Below are positions 26,529-35,000 of a DNA stretch of 64,000 nt, in pieces. A program made the position numbers and the translations under genes. Source of the DNA: Streptomyces sp. NBC_00162 (GTDB lineage Bacteria; Actinomycetota; Actinomycetes; Streptomycetales; Streptomycetaceae); assembly GCF_024611995.1 (NCBI RefSeq), contig NZ_CP102509.1, forward strand, positions 5,766,001-5,830,000, written 5' to 3'. The notes under the pieces are model-generated. The model was not told where the DNA came from and searched no databases. It saw nothing but the letters and a program-made list of their open reading frames with translations. The first letter of the stretch is position 1. Every line of letters starts with the position of its first letter.

Positions 26529-27860
26529 GTGATCCGTTTGCGAGATGTGGCGGTGCTGGTCAGGGGCGGGATGCTGGGCGGGGCGGGGGTGGTGGCCCTG
26601 CTCTGGCGGTGCAGGTACGGCCCTCGGCCCGGCCCGACGCGCTGTTCGCCACCGCCGCGCACCTGACCGGCCTGTTCGCCGGGTACGGGGTACTGGTGCT
26701 GCTGTTCCTGATGGCCCGGGTGCCCGCCGTCGAGCACGGGGTCGGCGCCGACCGGCTCGCCCGCTGGCACGCGCTCGGCGGCCGTCACGTACTGCTCCTC
26801 TGCTTCGGGCACGGGCTCTTCGCCCTGCTCGGATACGCCGTGCACGAGGGGGTCGACGTGCTCTCCGCCGCCCGGGAGCTGCTCGGCTACCCCGCGCTCG
26901 CCGCCGCCGCGGCCGGGACCGTCCTCCTGGCCGCGGTCGGTGTGACCTCCGCCCGGGCGGTACGCCGCCGGGTGTCGCACGAAACCTGGCGCGGGGTGCA
27001 CCTGCTCGTCTACCTCGCCGCCGCCCTCGCCTTCGGGCATCAGCTCGCCGGGCCCGATCTCGCCCTCGCCGCCTGGTTCTGGGCGCTCGCCCACACCGTG
27101 GTGGCCGTCCTTCTCCTGTGGTACCGGGCCGTCGTCCCCGTACGGCAGGCAATGCGGCACGCGCTGCGGGTCGCGGAGGTCAGGGCCGAGGGGCCGGGGG
27201 TGGTCTCCGTCGTCATGTACGGGGAGCACCTCGCGGAACTGCGCGCGGAGCCGGGCCAGTTCCTGTGCTGGCGGTTCTCCCCCAGCTACCGCTGGGAGGT
27301 GCCCCCACCAGCGGCGGCTGTGGCACACCGCGCTGCCGTTCTCGCTGTCCGCGCCGGTCCGCGGGAACACCCTGCGCATCACCGTAAAGGGGCTCGGCGG
27401 CCACTCCCGCCGGATCCGCCGGCTGCGGCCCCGCACGCGGGTCCCGGCCACCGGGCCGTTCGGGGCGCTCACCGCCGCCCGGCGGACACGGCCCAAGGTG
27501 CTGCTGATCGCGGGCGGGGTCGGGATCACGCCGATGCGGGCCCTGTTCGAGACGCTGCCCGGCGGCCCCGGGGACATCACCCTGCTCTACCGGGCCGGGG
27601 CCGAGGAACAGCTCGTACTGCGCGCCGAGCTGGAGGCCATCGCCGCGGAACGGCAGGCCGGGCTGCACTACCTGCTCGGGCCCTCGGGCGCCGGCTACGA
27701 ACCGCTCGCGCCGCAGGCGCTGGCCGCGCTGGTGCCGGACCTGGCCGAGCGCGACGTGTACCTGTGCGGGCCGCCCGGGATGTCCGGGGCGGCGCAGGCC
27801 GGGCTGCTGCGGGCCGGGGTGCCGGCCGGACGCATCCATTCCGAGTGCTTCGGCTTCTGA
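26529..27860 (+). pseudogene. Ferric reductase-like transmembrane oxidoreductase, frameshifted
   Basis: Remains of a membrane flavoprotein with a ferric-reductase-like heme-binding domain and a C-terminal NAD/FAD reductase domain. The membrane part is coherent from about 26609 (LFAGYGVLVLLFLMARVPA, LARWHALGGRHVLLLCFGHG, WRGVHLLVYLAAALAFGHQ, including the heme His residues). The reductase half is in another frame from about 27312 (RRLWHTALPFSLSAPV, LLIAGGVGITPMRALFETL, DVYLCGPPGMSGA, ending HSECFGF). The break is a 31-bp repeat at 27277-27307 that shifts the frame. A second, weaker break near 26605 separates a possible N-terminal helix (VLVRGGMLGGAGVVALLW) from the rest. GTG starts are at 26529 and 26609. 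A sequencing error is the alternative explanation. Confidence 0.75.
27277..27307 (+). repeat. Streptomyces dispersed short palindromic repeat inside a gene
   Basis: The segment reads CTCCCCCAGCTACCGCTGGG followed by AGGTGCCCCCA. I recognise this as a very common intergenic repeat in Streptomyces genomes. It can form a hairpin (CTCCC..AGC with GCTGGGAG). Here it lies within a coding region at the exact point where the reading frame of the ferric-reductase-like gene changes. Confidence 0.7.
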
Positions 27861-27928
27861 CTCCGGCTTCCGACTGCAGGTACTGACCGCAGCCTCCGAC
27901 TTCAGCTTCCGAGAGGGGCCACCGCTCC

Positions 27929-28165
27929 ATGCGTCGTCCGCTGCACATCGCCCTGTCCGCGCCCGTACCGGCCACTGCCTCCGCCGGCCGGGCGGCCCGC
28001 CACCGCAAACCGCGTAGGCCCCCGGTGCTCGCCGCCGGGCTGGGGCTGGCCAGTGTGCTGGCCGCCAGCGTGCTGACGGCGGCCGTGGATCCGGCGGCGC
28101 CGGTGGCCCCGGACCGGGCACCGGCCGGGCGAAGCTCAACCTTTGCGCAAGTTTCCGGAGATTGA
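27929..28165 (+). CDS. Small hypothetical protein with one transmembrane or signal segment
   Basis: A 78-residue reading frame. It has a basic N-terminal part (GRAARHRKPRRPPV) and one hydrophobic stretch (LAAGLGLASVLAASVLTAAV) followed by a Pro/Ala-rich end. The ATG has GAGAGGGG about 11 nt upstream. In many actinobacteria an FMN-binding membrane-anchored protein follows the ferric-reductase-like gene; this could be a decayed remnant of one, but no FMN-binding motif is visible. I do not recognise the family and the frame may not be translated. Confidence 0.35.
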   Translation: MRRPLHIALSAPVPATASAGRAARHRKPRRPPVLAAGLGLASVLAASVLTAAVDPAAPVAPDRAPAGRSSTFAQVSGD

Positions 28166-28201
28166 TGGCACCTGCACGCGACAGCTCCATAGGGTCAGGT
28201 G

Positions 28202-28978
28202 GTGCCTGACATATCAACGACCATGATCATCGTGCTGTGCGTGGCCGCCGCGGCGGCCGGCTGGATCGACGCGGTGGTGGGCGGCGGCGGCCTGCTGCTC
28301 CTGCCCGCCCTGCTGCTCGGTCTGCCGAACGCCCACCCGGCCACCGTCCTCGGCACCAACAAGGCCGTCGCCATCGTCGGTACCACGGGCGCGGCCGTGA
28401 CCTACCTCCGCAAGACCACGGTGGACGTGAAGCTCGCCGTCCGCATCGGCCTCGCCGCGCTCGCCGGCTCGATGGGCGGCGCCGCGCTGGCCGGTGGCAT
28501 CAGCAAGGACGCGCTCCGCCCGCTGATCATGGTGGTGCTGGTGGTGGTCGCCGCCTTCGTGCTGTTCCGGCCCGCCTTCGGCACCGCCCCGAGCGCCTCG
28601 CCCGTCAGCCGGCAGCGGGTGCTGCTCGCCATCGGCCTCGCCGGGCTCGGCATCGGCTTCTACGACGGTCTCATCGGGCCGGGCACCGGCACCTTCCTGG
28701 TGCTCGCGCTCACCGCACTGCTCCACCTCGACCTGGTCACCGCCTCCGCGACCGCCAAGATCGTCAACGTCTGCACGAACGCCGGGGCGCTCGCGATGTT
28801 CGCGTACCAGGGCATGGTGCTGTGGCAGCTGGCCGCGCTGATGGCGGTGTTCAACCTGGCCGGCGGCATGATCGGCGCCGGCATGGCCCTCAAGAAGGGC
28901 AGCGGCTTCGTCCGCGGCGTCCTGCTGACGGTGGTGGGCGCGCTGGTCATCAAGCTCGGCTTCGAGCAGTGGGGCTGA
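28202..28978 (+). CDS. TSUP (TauE/SafE) family sulfite/anion exporter
   Basis: A 258-residue inner-membrane protein with about eight helices. The paired TSUP repeats are visible: AAAAAGWIDAVVGGGGLLLL with LGTNKAVAIVGTTGA, and GLGIGFYDGLIGPGTGTFLV with ASATAKIVNVCTNAGAL. This family moves sulfite, sulfoacetate or similar small anions; substrate here is unknown. The start could be GTG at 28199 or 28202. I prefer 28202 because it falls 6 nt after a TAGGGT hexamer and has no ribosome site, as in a leaderless mRNA. It ends 10 bp from the convergent sortase stop. Confidence 0.88.
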   Translation: MPDISTTMIIVLCVAAAAAGWIDAVVGGGGLLLLPALLLGLPNAHPATVLGTNKAVAIVGTTGAAVTYLRKTTVDVKLAVRIGLAALAGSMGGAALAGGISKDALRPLIMVVLVVVAAFVLFRPAFGTAPSASPVSRQRVLLAIGLAGLGIGFYDGLIGPGTGTFLVLALTALLHLDLVTASATAKIVNVCTNAGALAMFAYQGMVLWQLAALMAVFNLAGGMIGAGMALKKGSGFVRGVLLTVVGALVIKLGFEQWG

Positions 28979-28988
28979 CCGGACCGGC

Positions 28989-29615
28989 TCAGTACGTCCC
29001 GGTGAGGTGGGCGAAGACGACCACGTTGCCCCGGTAGCCCGTACGCGGCGAGAAGCCGCCGCCGCAGGTGATCACCCGCAGCTCGGCGCGCGCCGAAGGG
29101 CCGTACACACGCGTGTCGGGAAAGGCCTTGGCGTCGTAGACCTCGACCGCGTGGACCGTGAACACGGCGGTACGGCCGTCCGCGCGCCGGATCTCGACGC
29201 CGGCCCCGCGGTGCAGGGCGCCCAGGTGGTAGAAGACCCCCGGCCCGGCGGCGTCGTCCACGTGCCCCGCGATGACAGCCGTGCCGGTGGCGCCCGGGGT
29301 GGTCCCGTCGCGGTACCAGCCGGCCAGGTCCCGCCGGTCGGGCGGGGGCGCTTCGAGGCTGCCGCCCGGCTGCAGGCCGAGCCCGGTCAGCGGGGCGTCG
29401 ACCCGGATGGAGGGGATCCGGATCCGCGTGGGCGGCGATCCGGGGAGCGGCGCGATGCCCGGGCCCGTGGCGCCGGCGGCCGTCAGGGCCTCGGCGGGGG
29501 AGGGCAGCGGCGGCCCGACGGGCTCGCGGGAGCCGCTGGTCACGAGCCAGACGCCGACACAGGCGGCGAGGGCCACGAGGCCTCCGTGGCGGGCTCCGCG
29601 GAAATCGCCACCCAT
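28989..29615 (-). CDS. Class F sortase
   Basis: A 208-residue membrane-anchored transpeptidase. An N-terminal helix (GGLVALAACVGVWLVTS) is followed by a Pro/Ser linker and the sortase barrel (PTRIRIPSIRVDAPLTGLG). Catalytic residues are present: His in IAGHVDDAAG, Cys in VITCGGGF and Arg in SPRTGYRGNVVV. Class F enzymes are the usual actinobacterial housekeeping-like group with poorly defined substrates. GAGGGGG lies upstream of the ATG. The next gene on the same strand, 130 bp upstream, encodes a secreted protein with a C-terminal helix and basic tail, a possible substrate. Confidence 0.9.
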   Translation of the reverse strand: MGGDFRGARHGGLVALAACVGVWLVTSGSREPVGPPLPSPAEALTAAGATGPGIAPLPGSPPTRIRIPSIRVDAPLTGLGLQPGGSLEAPPPDRRDLAGWYRDGTTPGATGTAVIAGHVDDAAGPGVFYHLGALHRGAGVEIRRADGRTAVFTVHAVEVYDAKAFPDTRVYGPSARAELRVITCGGGFSPRTGYRGNVVVFAHLTGTY

Positions 29616-29745
29616 GCGTACCCCCTCGGCCTTCCGTTTCGGGGTGACTGGCCGTCGCCCGGCCCCGCGAACGGGGGGACCTCGCGGGGCGGGCGACGGG
29701 GGACGGTACCGGTCGGACCGCGGCCGGAGCCGCGGTGGGCGTCCG

Positions 29746-30288
29746 TCAGCTCCGCGTGCCGCTCGCCCGGCGACGCAGGAGCCAGGTACCGCCGACGGCG
29801 GTCGCGGCCAGCACTGCCGCTCCCGCCGCGATCTTGGCGGGGTCGGTGGTGGTGGTCGTGCCACCGCCCACCCCGGTCTGGACGTGGCCCTGCGGGCCGC
29901 GTTCGGTGACGACCAGGTCGCCGGTGGCGAACTTGCCGTTCGCGCAGGTCGCCCCGATGCCGTAGGTGCCGGGGCGGGTGCCGGGGGCGACCTGGAACTG
30001 CCCCACGACCACCTCCTTGTGGGTGCCCGGGACCAGCTTGAACCGGCTGCCGCCCACCGTGGTGGCATCACCCTCGGCATGGCTGCCGGACCCGCAGGCG
30101 GTGGTGTTCACGGTGACGGTGGCGCCCGGGGCGGCGGACTTCGGCCACACCTCCAGCGCGGCGAAGTCTCCGGGAGCGAAGCTCACCATGCCGAGATCCA
30201 CGGCGGCGACCGCACCGGCGACGGGGCCGGCGAAAGCGGCGCAGGTCATCGCGGCGGCAGTCAGCGCGTGGGCCGTACGTCGGCGCAT
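29746..30288 (-). CDS. Secreted protein with C-terminal membrane anchor, next to sortase
   Basis: A 180-residue exported protein. It has a signal peptide (MRRRTAHALTAAAMTCAAFA, cleavage near residue 29), a mature domain with a possible disulphide pair (NTTACGSGSHAEGDA and GIGATCANGKFA), a Thr-rich linker GGGTTTTTDPAKI, and a final helix (GAAVLAATAVGGTWLL) with RRRASGTRS. There is no LPXTG motif, but the layout is that of a wall- or membrane-anchored surface protein. GGGAG lies 5-6 nt before the ATG. It is upstream of the sortase gene and may be its partner. The mature domain is not a family I recognise. Confidence 0.8.
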   Translation of the reverse strand: MRRRTAHALTAAAMTCAAFAGPVAGAVAAVDLGMVSFAPGDFAALEVWPKSAAPGATVTVNTTACGSGSHAEGDATTVGGSRFKLVPGTHKEVVVGQFQVAPGTRPGTYGIGATCANGKFATGDLVVTERGPQGHVQTGVGGGTTTTTDPAKIAAGAAVLAATAVGGTWLLRRRASGTRS

Positions 30289-30474
30289 GGGAACTCCCTG
30301 GAGACACGGGGTCGTGTCTCCGAGATAACCCGGCCCGCCCGCCGCGCGCCTGCTGATGTTCTGTCAGATTCCCTCGCGAGCGGCCTGCCGTCGAGTCGTT
30401 TCCGCAGGTCAAGGCCGCCTATTCGGCCATCCGGGCCGCCTTCGCCGTCCGGGTGACCGCGGGGAGGAAGCGGG

Positions 30475-31809
30475 TCAGGCCGGCGGAAGCACCACCGTGG
30501 CCAAGGCTCCCGAAGGCGGCAGGTTCTCGAGGGTGACCCGGGCGCCGATCACCTGCGCCTGGCCGAGGGCGATGGTCAGGCCGAGCCCCGCGCCCTGGCC
30601 GCGCTCGGCGGCGCCGGTCAGGAACCGCTGCGGTCCCTCGCGCAGCAGCTTCTCCGGGAAGCCCGGCCCCCGGTCCCGGACCGTCACCGTGGTCCCGGAC
30701 ACGGTCACGGTGACCGGCTCCCCGCCGTGCCGCCGCGCGTTGGCCAGCAGGTTCGTCAGGATGCGCTCGAAGCGCCGTACATCGGTGCGGACGTACGCCG
30801 CCTCCGCCGTGCCTGCCGCCTCCGTACCGGAAGCACCGGAAGCACCGGACGCCCCAGCCGCCCCGGACGCGCCCACCACCTGCGCCGTCACCCCCGAGCG
30901 CCGCGTGATCGACTCCACCAGCGGCCCCAGCCGGTGCGCCTCCAGCTGCGGCTCCTCCCGGTTGGCGTCGAGCCGGGCCACCTCCAGCAGGTCCTCGGTC
31001 AGGGTCCGCAGCGCCGCGACCCGGTCCCGTACGAGCTCCGTCGGACGCCCGGGCGGCAGCAGTTCGGCCGCGGTGTGCAGACCCGTCAGCGGGGTCCTCA
31101 GCTCGTGCGCCACATCCGCCGTGAACCGCTGTTCTGCCTCCAGGCGCTGCTGCAGGCTGGCGGCCATCGTGTCGACCGCCGAGGAGAGTTCGGCGACCTC
31201 GTCCCGCGTCCCCGGCACCCCGGACAGCCCGATCCGCGCGTCCAGTTCGCCCGCGCTGATCCGGCGGGCCGTCTCCGCCGCCGTCCGCAGCTCCCTGCTC
31301 AGCCGGCTGGCGATCAGCGCCCCGCCGACCGCCGCGAGCGCCACGACCACCACCCCGTACGCCACGAGCCCGCGGTCCAGCTCGGCCAGCTCCTCGCGGT
31401 CGTCGGTCAGCGACAGCCGTACGGACAGCACGTGCGCCCCGCCGACCGGCCGGGCGGCCCAGACCGCCGGGTGCGGCCCGGACATGTCCAGGTAGGTGGT
31501 GCGCTCCCCGGCGAGGGCCGCCGTCCGCAGCGGGGCCGGCAGCTCCGGGCAGTCGATCCGGGCATCGGCCTCGCCGACCTTGTCGGCGTCGAGCCGGCCG
31601 GTCAGCTCGTACACCTTCCGCACGCTGATCAGCTGGTTGGTGGCGCTCACCCGCGCCGCGTCGGCGATCTGCCGCGCGCGTGCCTCGTGGATCAGCAGCC
31701 CGATGGCGACCGCGACGAGCGAGCAGCCGACGGCGAGCAGGATGGAGATCTTCCAGCGCAGGCCGAGGGCCCGCAGCAGATGCCGGTAGCGGGTCAGGAC
31801 GGCCTTCAC
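30475..31809 (-). CDS. Sensor histidine kinase (orphan, lipoprotein-coupled)
   Basis: A 444-residue membrane sensor kinase. Two helices (ISILLAVGCSLVAVAIGLLI and VAYGVVVVALAAVGGALIAS) enclose an extracytoplasmic sensing domain of about 115 residues. HAMP and HisKA follow with phospho-acceptor His in FTADVAHELRTPLTGLHTA. The N-box is RILTNLLANARRHGG and the G boxes are RDRGPGFP and GAGLGLTIAL, so it looks catalytically complete. An Ala/Gly/Ser run (GASGAAGASGASGASG) is inserted before the ATPase domain. The GTG start overlaps the upstream lipoprotein stop, with GGAGGG about 8 nt upstream. No response regulator is nearby. The pairing recalls CseA-CseC of the sigma-E system, without CseB. Confidence 0.87.
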   Translation of the reverse strand: MKAVLTRYRHLLRALGLRWKISILLAVGCSLVAVAIGLLIHEARARQIADAARVSATNQLISVRKVYELTGRLDADKVGEADARIDCPELPAPLRTAALAGERTTYLDMSGPHPAVWAARPVGGAHVLSVRLSLTDDREELAELDRGLVAYGVVVVALAAVGGALIASRLSRELRTAAETARRISAGELDARIGLSGVPGTRDEVAELSSAVDTMAASLQQRLEAEQRFTADVAHELRTPLTGLHTAAELLPPGRPTELVRDRVAALRTLTEDLLEVARLDANREEPQLEAHRLGPLVESITRRSGVTAQVVGASGAAGASGASGASGTEAAGTAEAAYVRTDVRRFERILTNLLANARRHGGEPVTVTVSGTTVTVRDRGPGFPEKLLREGPQRFLTGAAERGQGAGLGLTIALGQAQVIGARVTLENLPPSGALATVVLPPA

Positions 31810-32447
31810 CGGGTGTTCCCTCCGTCCTTGCGGAAGCGCCGCTCGTCGTTGACCACCGTCATCCGCTCGCCGTCCCAGTGGTAGCGCACGGCCTGTTCGG
31901 AGCCGTCGTCGGCCGCGATGTGGACCAGCAGGTCCGTGCCGATCGTCTCGGCCGTCAGCTGGCGGCCGATGGTGAGGAGGATGGAGACGATCTTGCCGTT
32001 GACCACCGCGTAGACGCTCAGCGCCGAGCGGCCGGTCGGCACGTCGGCGGCGACGATCAGATCCGGCTGCCCGTCGCCCGTCAGGTCCCGGTACACGGCC
32101 GGGCGGATCCCGGCCCGGCCGGGCGCCCGGATGCCGGTCTCCTTGCCGAGGTACGGCTTCATCCGCGGGTCGGAGCGCGCGACATCGGTCGGGTTCAGCC
32201 CGGCGAGCCCCTTCGGCCCCGGCTCGGGGGCGTTCTTGAGCGGCTTCGGCGCGGGCTCCCGCCGGCCCACCGCGGAGCCCCCCGGGGCCTGCGTCCAGGC
32301 GGGCCACAGCGGTTCGGGGCGCGGCTGGCTCGACACGGGGGGTGCGGGTGTCCCCTTGCCGAGGCCGCCGTGTGCGGCGCAGCCGCCGGCGGCGAGTGCG
32401 CAGGCGCACAGGACGGCGGCGAGCAGGCGGCGGGACGAAGGCGTCAT
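31806..32447 (-). CDS. Lipoprotein with FG-GAP-like repeat, coupled to histidine kinase
   Basis: A 213-residue lipoprotein. The signal peptide RRLLAAVLCACALAAGG ends in a lipobox with the lipidated Cys at about residue 23 (AGGCAAHGG). A Pro-rich linker of about 60 residues leads to a C-terminal domain with VYRDLTGDGQPDLIVAADVP, an FG-GAP/calcium-loop-like motif, and beta-strand-rich VYAVVNGKIVSILLTIGRQL. Its stop overlaps the start of the sensor kinase (GTGA), so the two are translationally coupled. By analogy with CseA, it may modulate the kinase from outside the membrane. That is inference; I do not recognise an orthologue. Confidence 0.8.
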   Translation of the reverse strand: MTPSSRRLLAAVLCACALAAGGCAAHGGLGKGTPAPPVSSQPRPEPLWPAWTQAPGGSAVGRREPAPKPLKNAPEPGPKGLAGLNPTDVARSDPRMKPYLGKETGIRAPGRAGIRPAVYRDLTGDGQPDLIVAADVPTGRSALSVYAVVNGKIVSILLTIGRQLTAETIGTDLLVHIAADDGSEQAVRYHWDGERMTVVNDERRFRKDGGNTR

Positions 32448-32614
32448 GGAAACAGAACCGTGGGGTGGGGGAGGCAGGGAACCGACGCTAGACGGTGAGG
32501 GTCACGGGCACCGGGAGGTCGTGTAACAGCGGTGCGTACGGTGGTGGGGCGCAGGCAGGTCGGGACCTTGGTCCCGGTCTGCGGAGTGTTCCGCCGTACC
32601 CCAGGGAGGGCCCC

Positions 32615-33061
32615 GTGACATCGGTCGTTCGGCCACAAGACCCGACCGCTCCGCTCCCGTTCTTCGTCTACGGGACGCTGCGCCCGGGCGAGGTCAACCA
32701 CGACCTGTTCCTGCGCGGCCGAAGCGTCGCGGAGGAGCCCGCCGGCCTCCCGGACGCGGCCCTGTACGAAGGTCCCGGCTATCCCTTCGCGGTCGACTGC
32801 CCGGGTTCGTTCGTGGTCGGGGAGCTGATCACCGCGGCGCCGGGTGCGTACGGGGAGCTGCTGTCCGCCCTGGACGTGCTGGAGGAGTACGGGGGCCCGG
32901 GCCGCCCGGGGAACGTCTACGACCGGATCGCCCGCGATGCCGTGCGCCCCGGCGGCACCCCGGTCCGGGCCTGGGTCTACCTGGCGTCGCCGCTGCTCGC
33001 CCGTGACCTGCGGGAGTCGGGCACCGAGATACCGGGCGGGGACTGGCTCAAGCGGCTCTAG
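32615..33061 (+). CDS. Gamma-glutamylcyclotransferase (GGCT/AIG2)-fold protein
   Basis: A 148-residue cytoplasmic protein of the GGCT-like fold. The hallmark FFVYGTLRPGEVNHDLFL appears near residue 15, with later ALYEGPGYPFAVDCPG and LLSALDVLEEYGG, the last holding the catalytic Glu. Family members cleave gamma-glutamyl amines or peptides to release pyroglutamate; the substrate here is unknown. The start GTG has GGGAGGG 5 nt upstream. It ends 3 bp from the convergent dnaG stop. Confidence 0.87.
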   Translation: MTSVVRPQDPTAPLPFFVYGTLRPGEVNHDLFLRGRSVAEEPAGLPDAALYEGPGYPFAVDCPGSFVVGELITAAPGAYGELLSALDVLEEYGGPGRPGNVYDRIARDAVRPGGTPVRAWVYLASPLLARDLRESGTEIPGGDWLKRL

Positions 33062-33064
33062 GGC

Positions 33065-34966
33065 CTAGAGGCCCTCGGCGCCGCGGTTGCGCAGCCGCTG
33101 GCCGTACTGCTGGAGCACCCACAGCTCCTCCTGGACCGCGGCCAGTTGCTCCGGCGGGGCCTGCGGGCCCAGCCGGGACAGCGTGCCCTGGATCTCGTGG
33201 ACCCGGCGGTCGACGGCGCGCAGCCGCACCTGGACAAGCTGCACCCCCGCGTAGACCTCGTCCACCGTCTTCGCGTGGATGGCCTCGACCGCCAGCTCCG
33301 TGACGAGCGCGCGGACGGTGTCGTTGGGGGCCGCGTCACGTACGCGGACCAGATAGTCCTCGGTACCGAGCGAGGCGCCGCCGGCCTCCTGGATGGCCTG
33401 GCGCACGGCCGCGTAGGGCGGGGCGGTGAACTCGTCGCCCCCGTACGCGTCGAACGCCGGGGAGACCAGGGCCGGGCGCTGGAGGGCCAGCTTCAGCAGC
33501 TCGCGCTCGGTGCGGTGGGCCGGGCTGCGCAGGTTCAGCGCGGGGCCGCCCCCCGGCTGGGCGGCGGGCGCGGCGGCGGCCTCGTAGGACGGGCGGCCCC
33601 TGCCCTGCTGCTGGGGCTGGTTGCCGCGGTCGCGGGCCCAGCGCGCGAGCTGCGCGACGCGCTTGACCACGAACTGTTCGTCGCGGATGCCGAGCATTCC
33701 CGCGAGCTGCACGGCGGACTCGTGCTGGATCGCGATGTTCTTGATGTGGGCGACGACCGGAGCGGCCTCGTCCAGCGCCGCCGCCCGGCCCGCCGGGTTC
33801 TCCAGGTTGTGCCGGGCGACGATGTGCCGCAGCGCGAACTCGAAGAGCGGGGTCCGGGAGTCCACGAGCCCGGCAACGGCCGCGTCCCCCTGTGCCAGGC
33901 GCAGGTCGCAGGGGTCCATTCCGCCCGGGGTGATCGCGATCGAGGTCTCGGCGGCGAACTTCTGGTCGTCCTCGAAGGCCCGCAGCGCCGCCTTCTGGCC
34001 GGCCGCGTCGCCGTCGAAGGTGAAGATCACCTCGGCGGTGGCGTTGTCCATCAGCAGCCGCCGGAGGATCTTGATGTGGTCCCCGCCGAAGGCCGTGCCG
34101 CAGGTGGCGATCGCGGTGGTGACCCCGGCCATGTGGCAGGCCATCACGTCCGTGTAGCCCTCGACCACCACGGCCCGCGAGGTCTTCGCGATCTCCTTCT
34201 TCGCCAGGTCGATGCCGTACAGGACCTGGGACTTCTTGTAGATCGCCGTCTCGGGCGTGTTCAGGTACTTGGGGCCGTTGTCGTCGTCGCGCAGCTTGCG
34301 GGCGCCGAAGCCGACCACCTCGCCGCTGATGTCGCGGATCGGCCACATCAGCCGGCCGCGGAAGCGGTCGATGGGCTTGCCGCTGCGGCTGTCCTGGGCG
34401 AGCCCGGAGGTGATCAGCTCCTTGTCGCTGAAGCCCTTGCCGCGCAGGAATCGGGTCAGGTGGTCCCAGCCGGCCGGGCTGTAGCCCACGCTGAAGTGCG
34501 CGGCCGCCCCCTGGTCGAAGCCCCGCTCGGCCAGGAACTTGCGGCCGATCTCCGCCTCGGGGCTGTCCAGCTGGTCGACGTAGAACTGGGCGGCCGCCTT
34601 GTGCGCCTCGACCAGCCGGATGCGCTCACCGCGGCCGCTGGTGCCGGCGGTGTAGCCGCCCTCCTCGTACCGCAGGGTGATGCCGGCCTGGCCTGCGAGG
34701 CGCTCGACCGCCTCCGAGAAGGAGAGGTGGTCGATCTTCATGATGAAGTCGAGGGTGTCCCCGCCCGCCTGGCAGCCGAAGCAGTGGTAGAGACCCTTGC
34801 TGGGGCTGACCTGGAAGGACGGGGACTTCTCGTCGTGGAAGGGGCACAGGCCCTTGAGGTTGCCGCCGCCCGCGTTGCGCAGCTGGAGGTAGTCGGAGAC
34901 CACGGCGTCGATCGGGACCGCGTCCCGTACCGCCTTCACGTCGTCGTCGTTGATCCGTCCTGCCAC
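33065..34966 (-). CDS. dnaG: DNA primase
   Basis: A 633-residue replication primase. Domains in order: CHC2 zinc finger ([11 protein letters not shown] with [11 protein letters not shown], residues about 40-65); RNA polymerase core with [20 protein letters not shown] and [18 protein letters not shown]; the Toprim fold with [10 protein letters not shown] and [14 protein letters not shown]; and a C-terminal DnaB-interaction domain from about 480. The GTG start is at 34966. The C-terminus LRNRGAEGL is only 3 bp from the convergent GGCT gene. Primase near an hrdA-type sigma gene is an arrangement I remember from S. coelicolor, though here several genes separate them. Confidence 0.96.
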   Translation of the reverse strand: MAGRINDDDVKAVRDAVPIDAVVSDYLQLRNAGGGNLKGLCPFHDEKSPSFQVSPSKGLYHCFGCQAGGDTLDFIMKIDHLSFSEAVERLAGQAGITLRYEEGGYTAGTSGRGERIRLVEAHKAAAQFYVDQLDSPEAEIGRKFLAERGFDQGAAAHFSVGYSPAGWDHLTRFLRGKGFSDKELITSGLAQDSRSGKPIDRFRGRLMWPIRDISGEVVGFGARKLRDDDNGPKYLNTPETAIYKKSQVLYGIDLAKKEIAKTSRAVVVEGYTDVMACHMAGVTTAIATCGTAFGGDHIKILRRLLMDNATAEVIFTFDGDAAGQKAALRAFEDDQKFAAETSIAITPGGMDPCDLRLAQGDAAVAGLVDSRTPLFEFALRHIVARHNLENPAGRAAALDEAAPVVAHIKNIAIQHESAVQLAGMLGIRDEQFVVKRVAQLARWARDRGNQPQQQGRGRPSYEAAAAPAAQPGGGPALNLRSPAHRTERELLKLALQRPALVSPAFDAYGGDEFTAPPYAAVRQAIQEAGGASLGTEDYLVRVRDAAPNDTVRALVTELAVEAIHAKTVDEVYAGVQLVQVRLRAVDRRVHEIQGTLSRLGPQAPPEQLAAVQEELWVLQQYGQRLRNRGAEGL

Positions 34967-35000
34967 GCGTGAAGTCTACGGCCGGACGCCGACAAACCCG

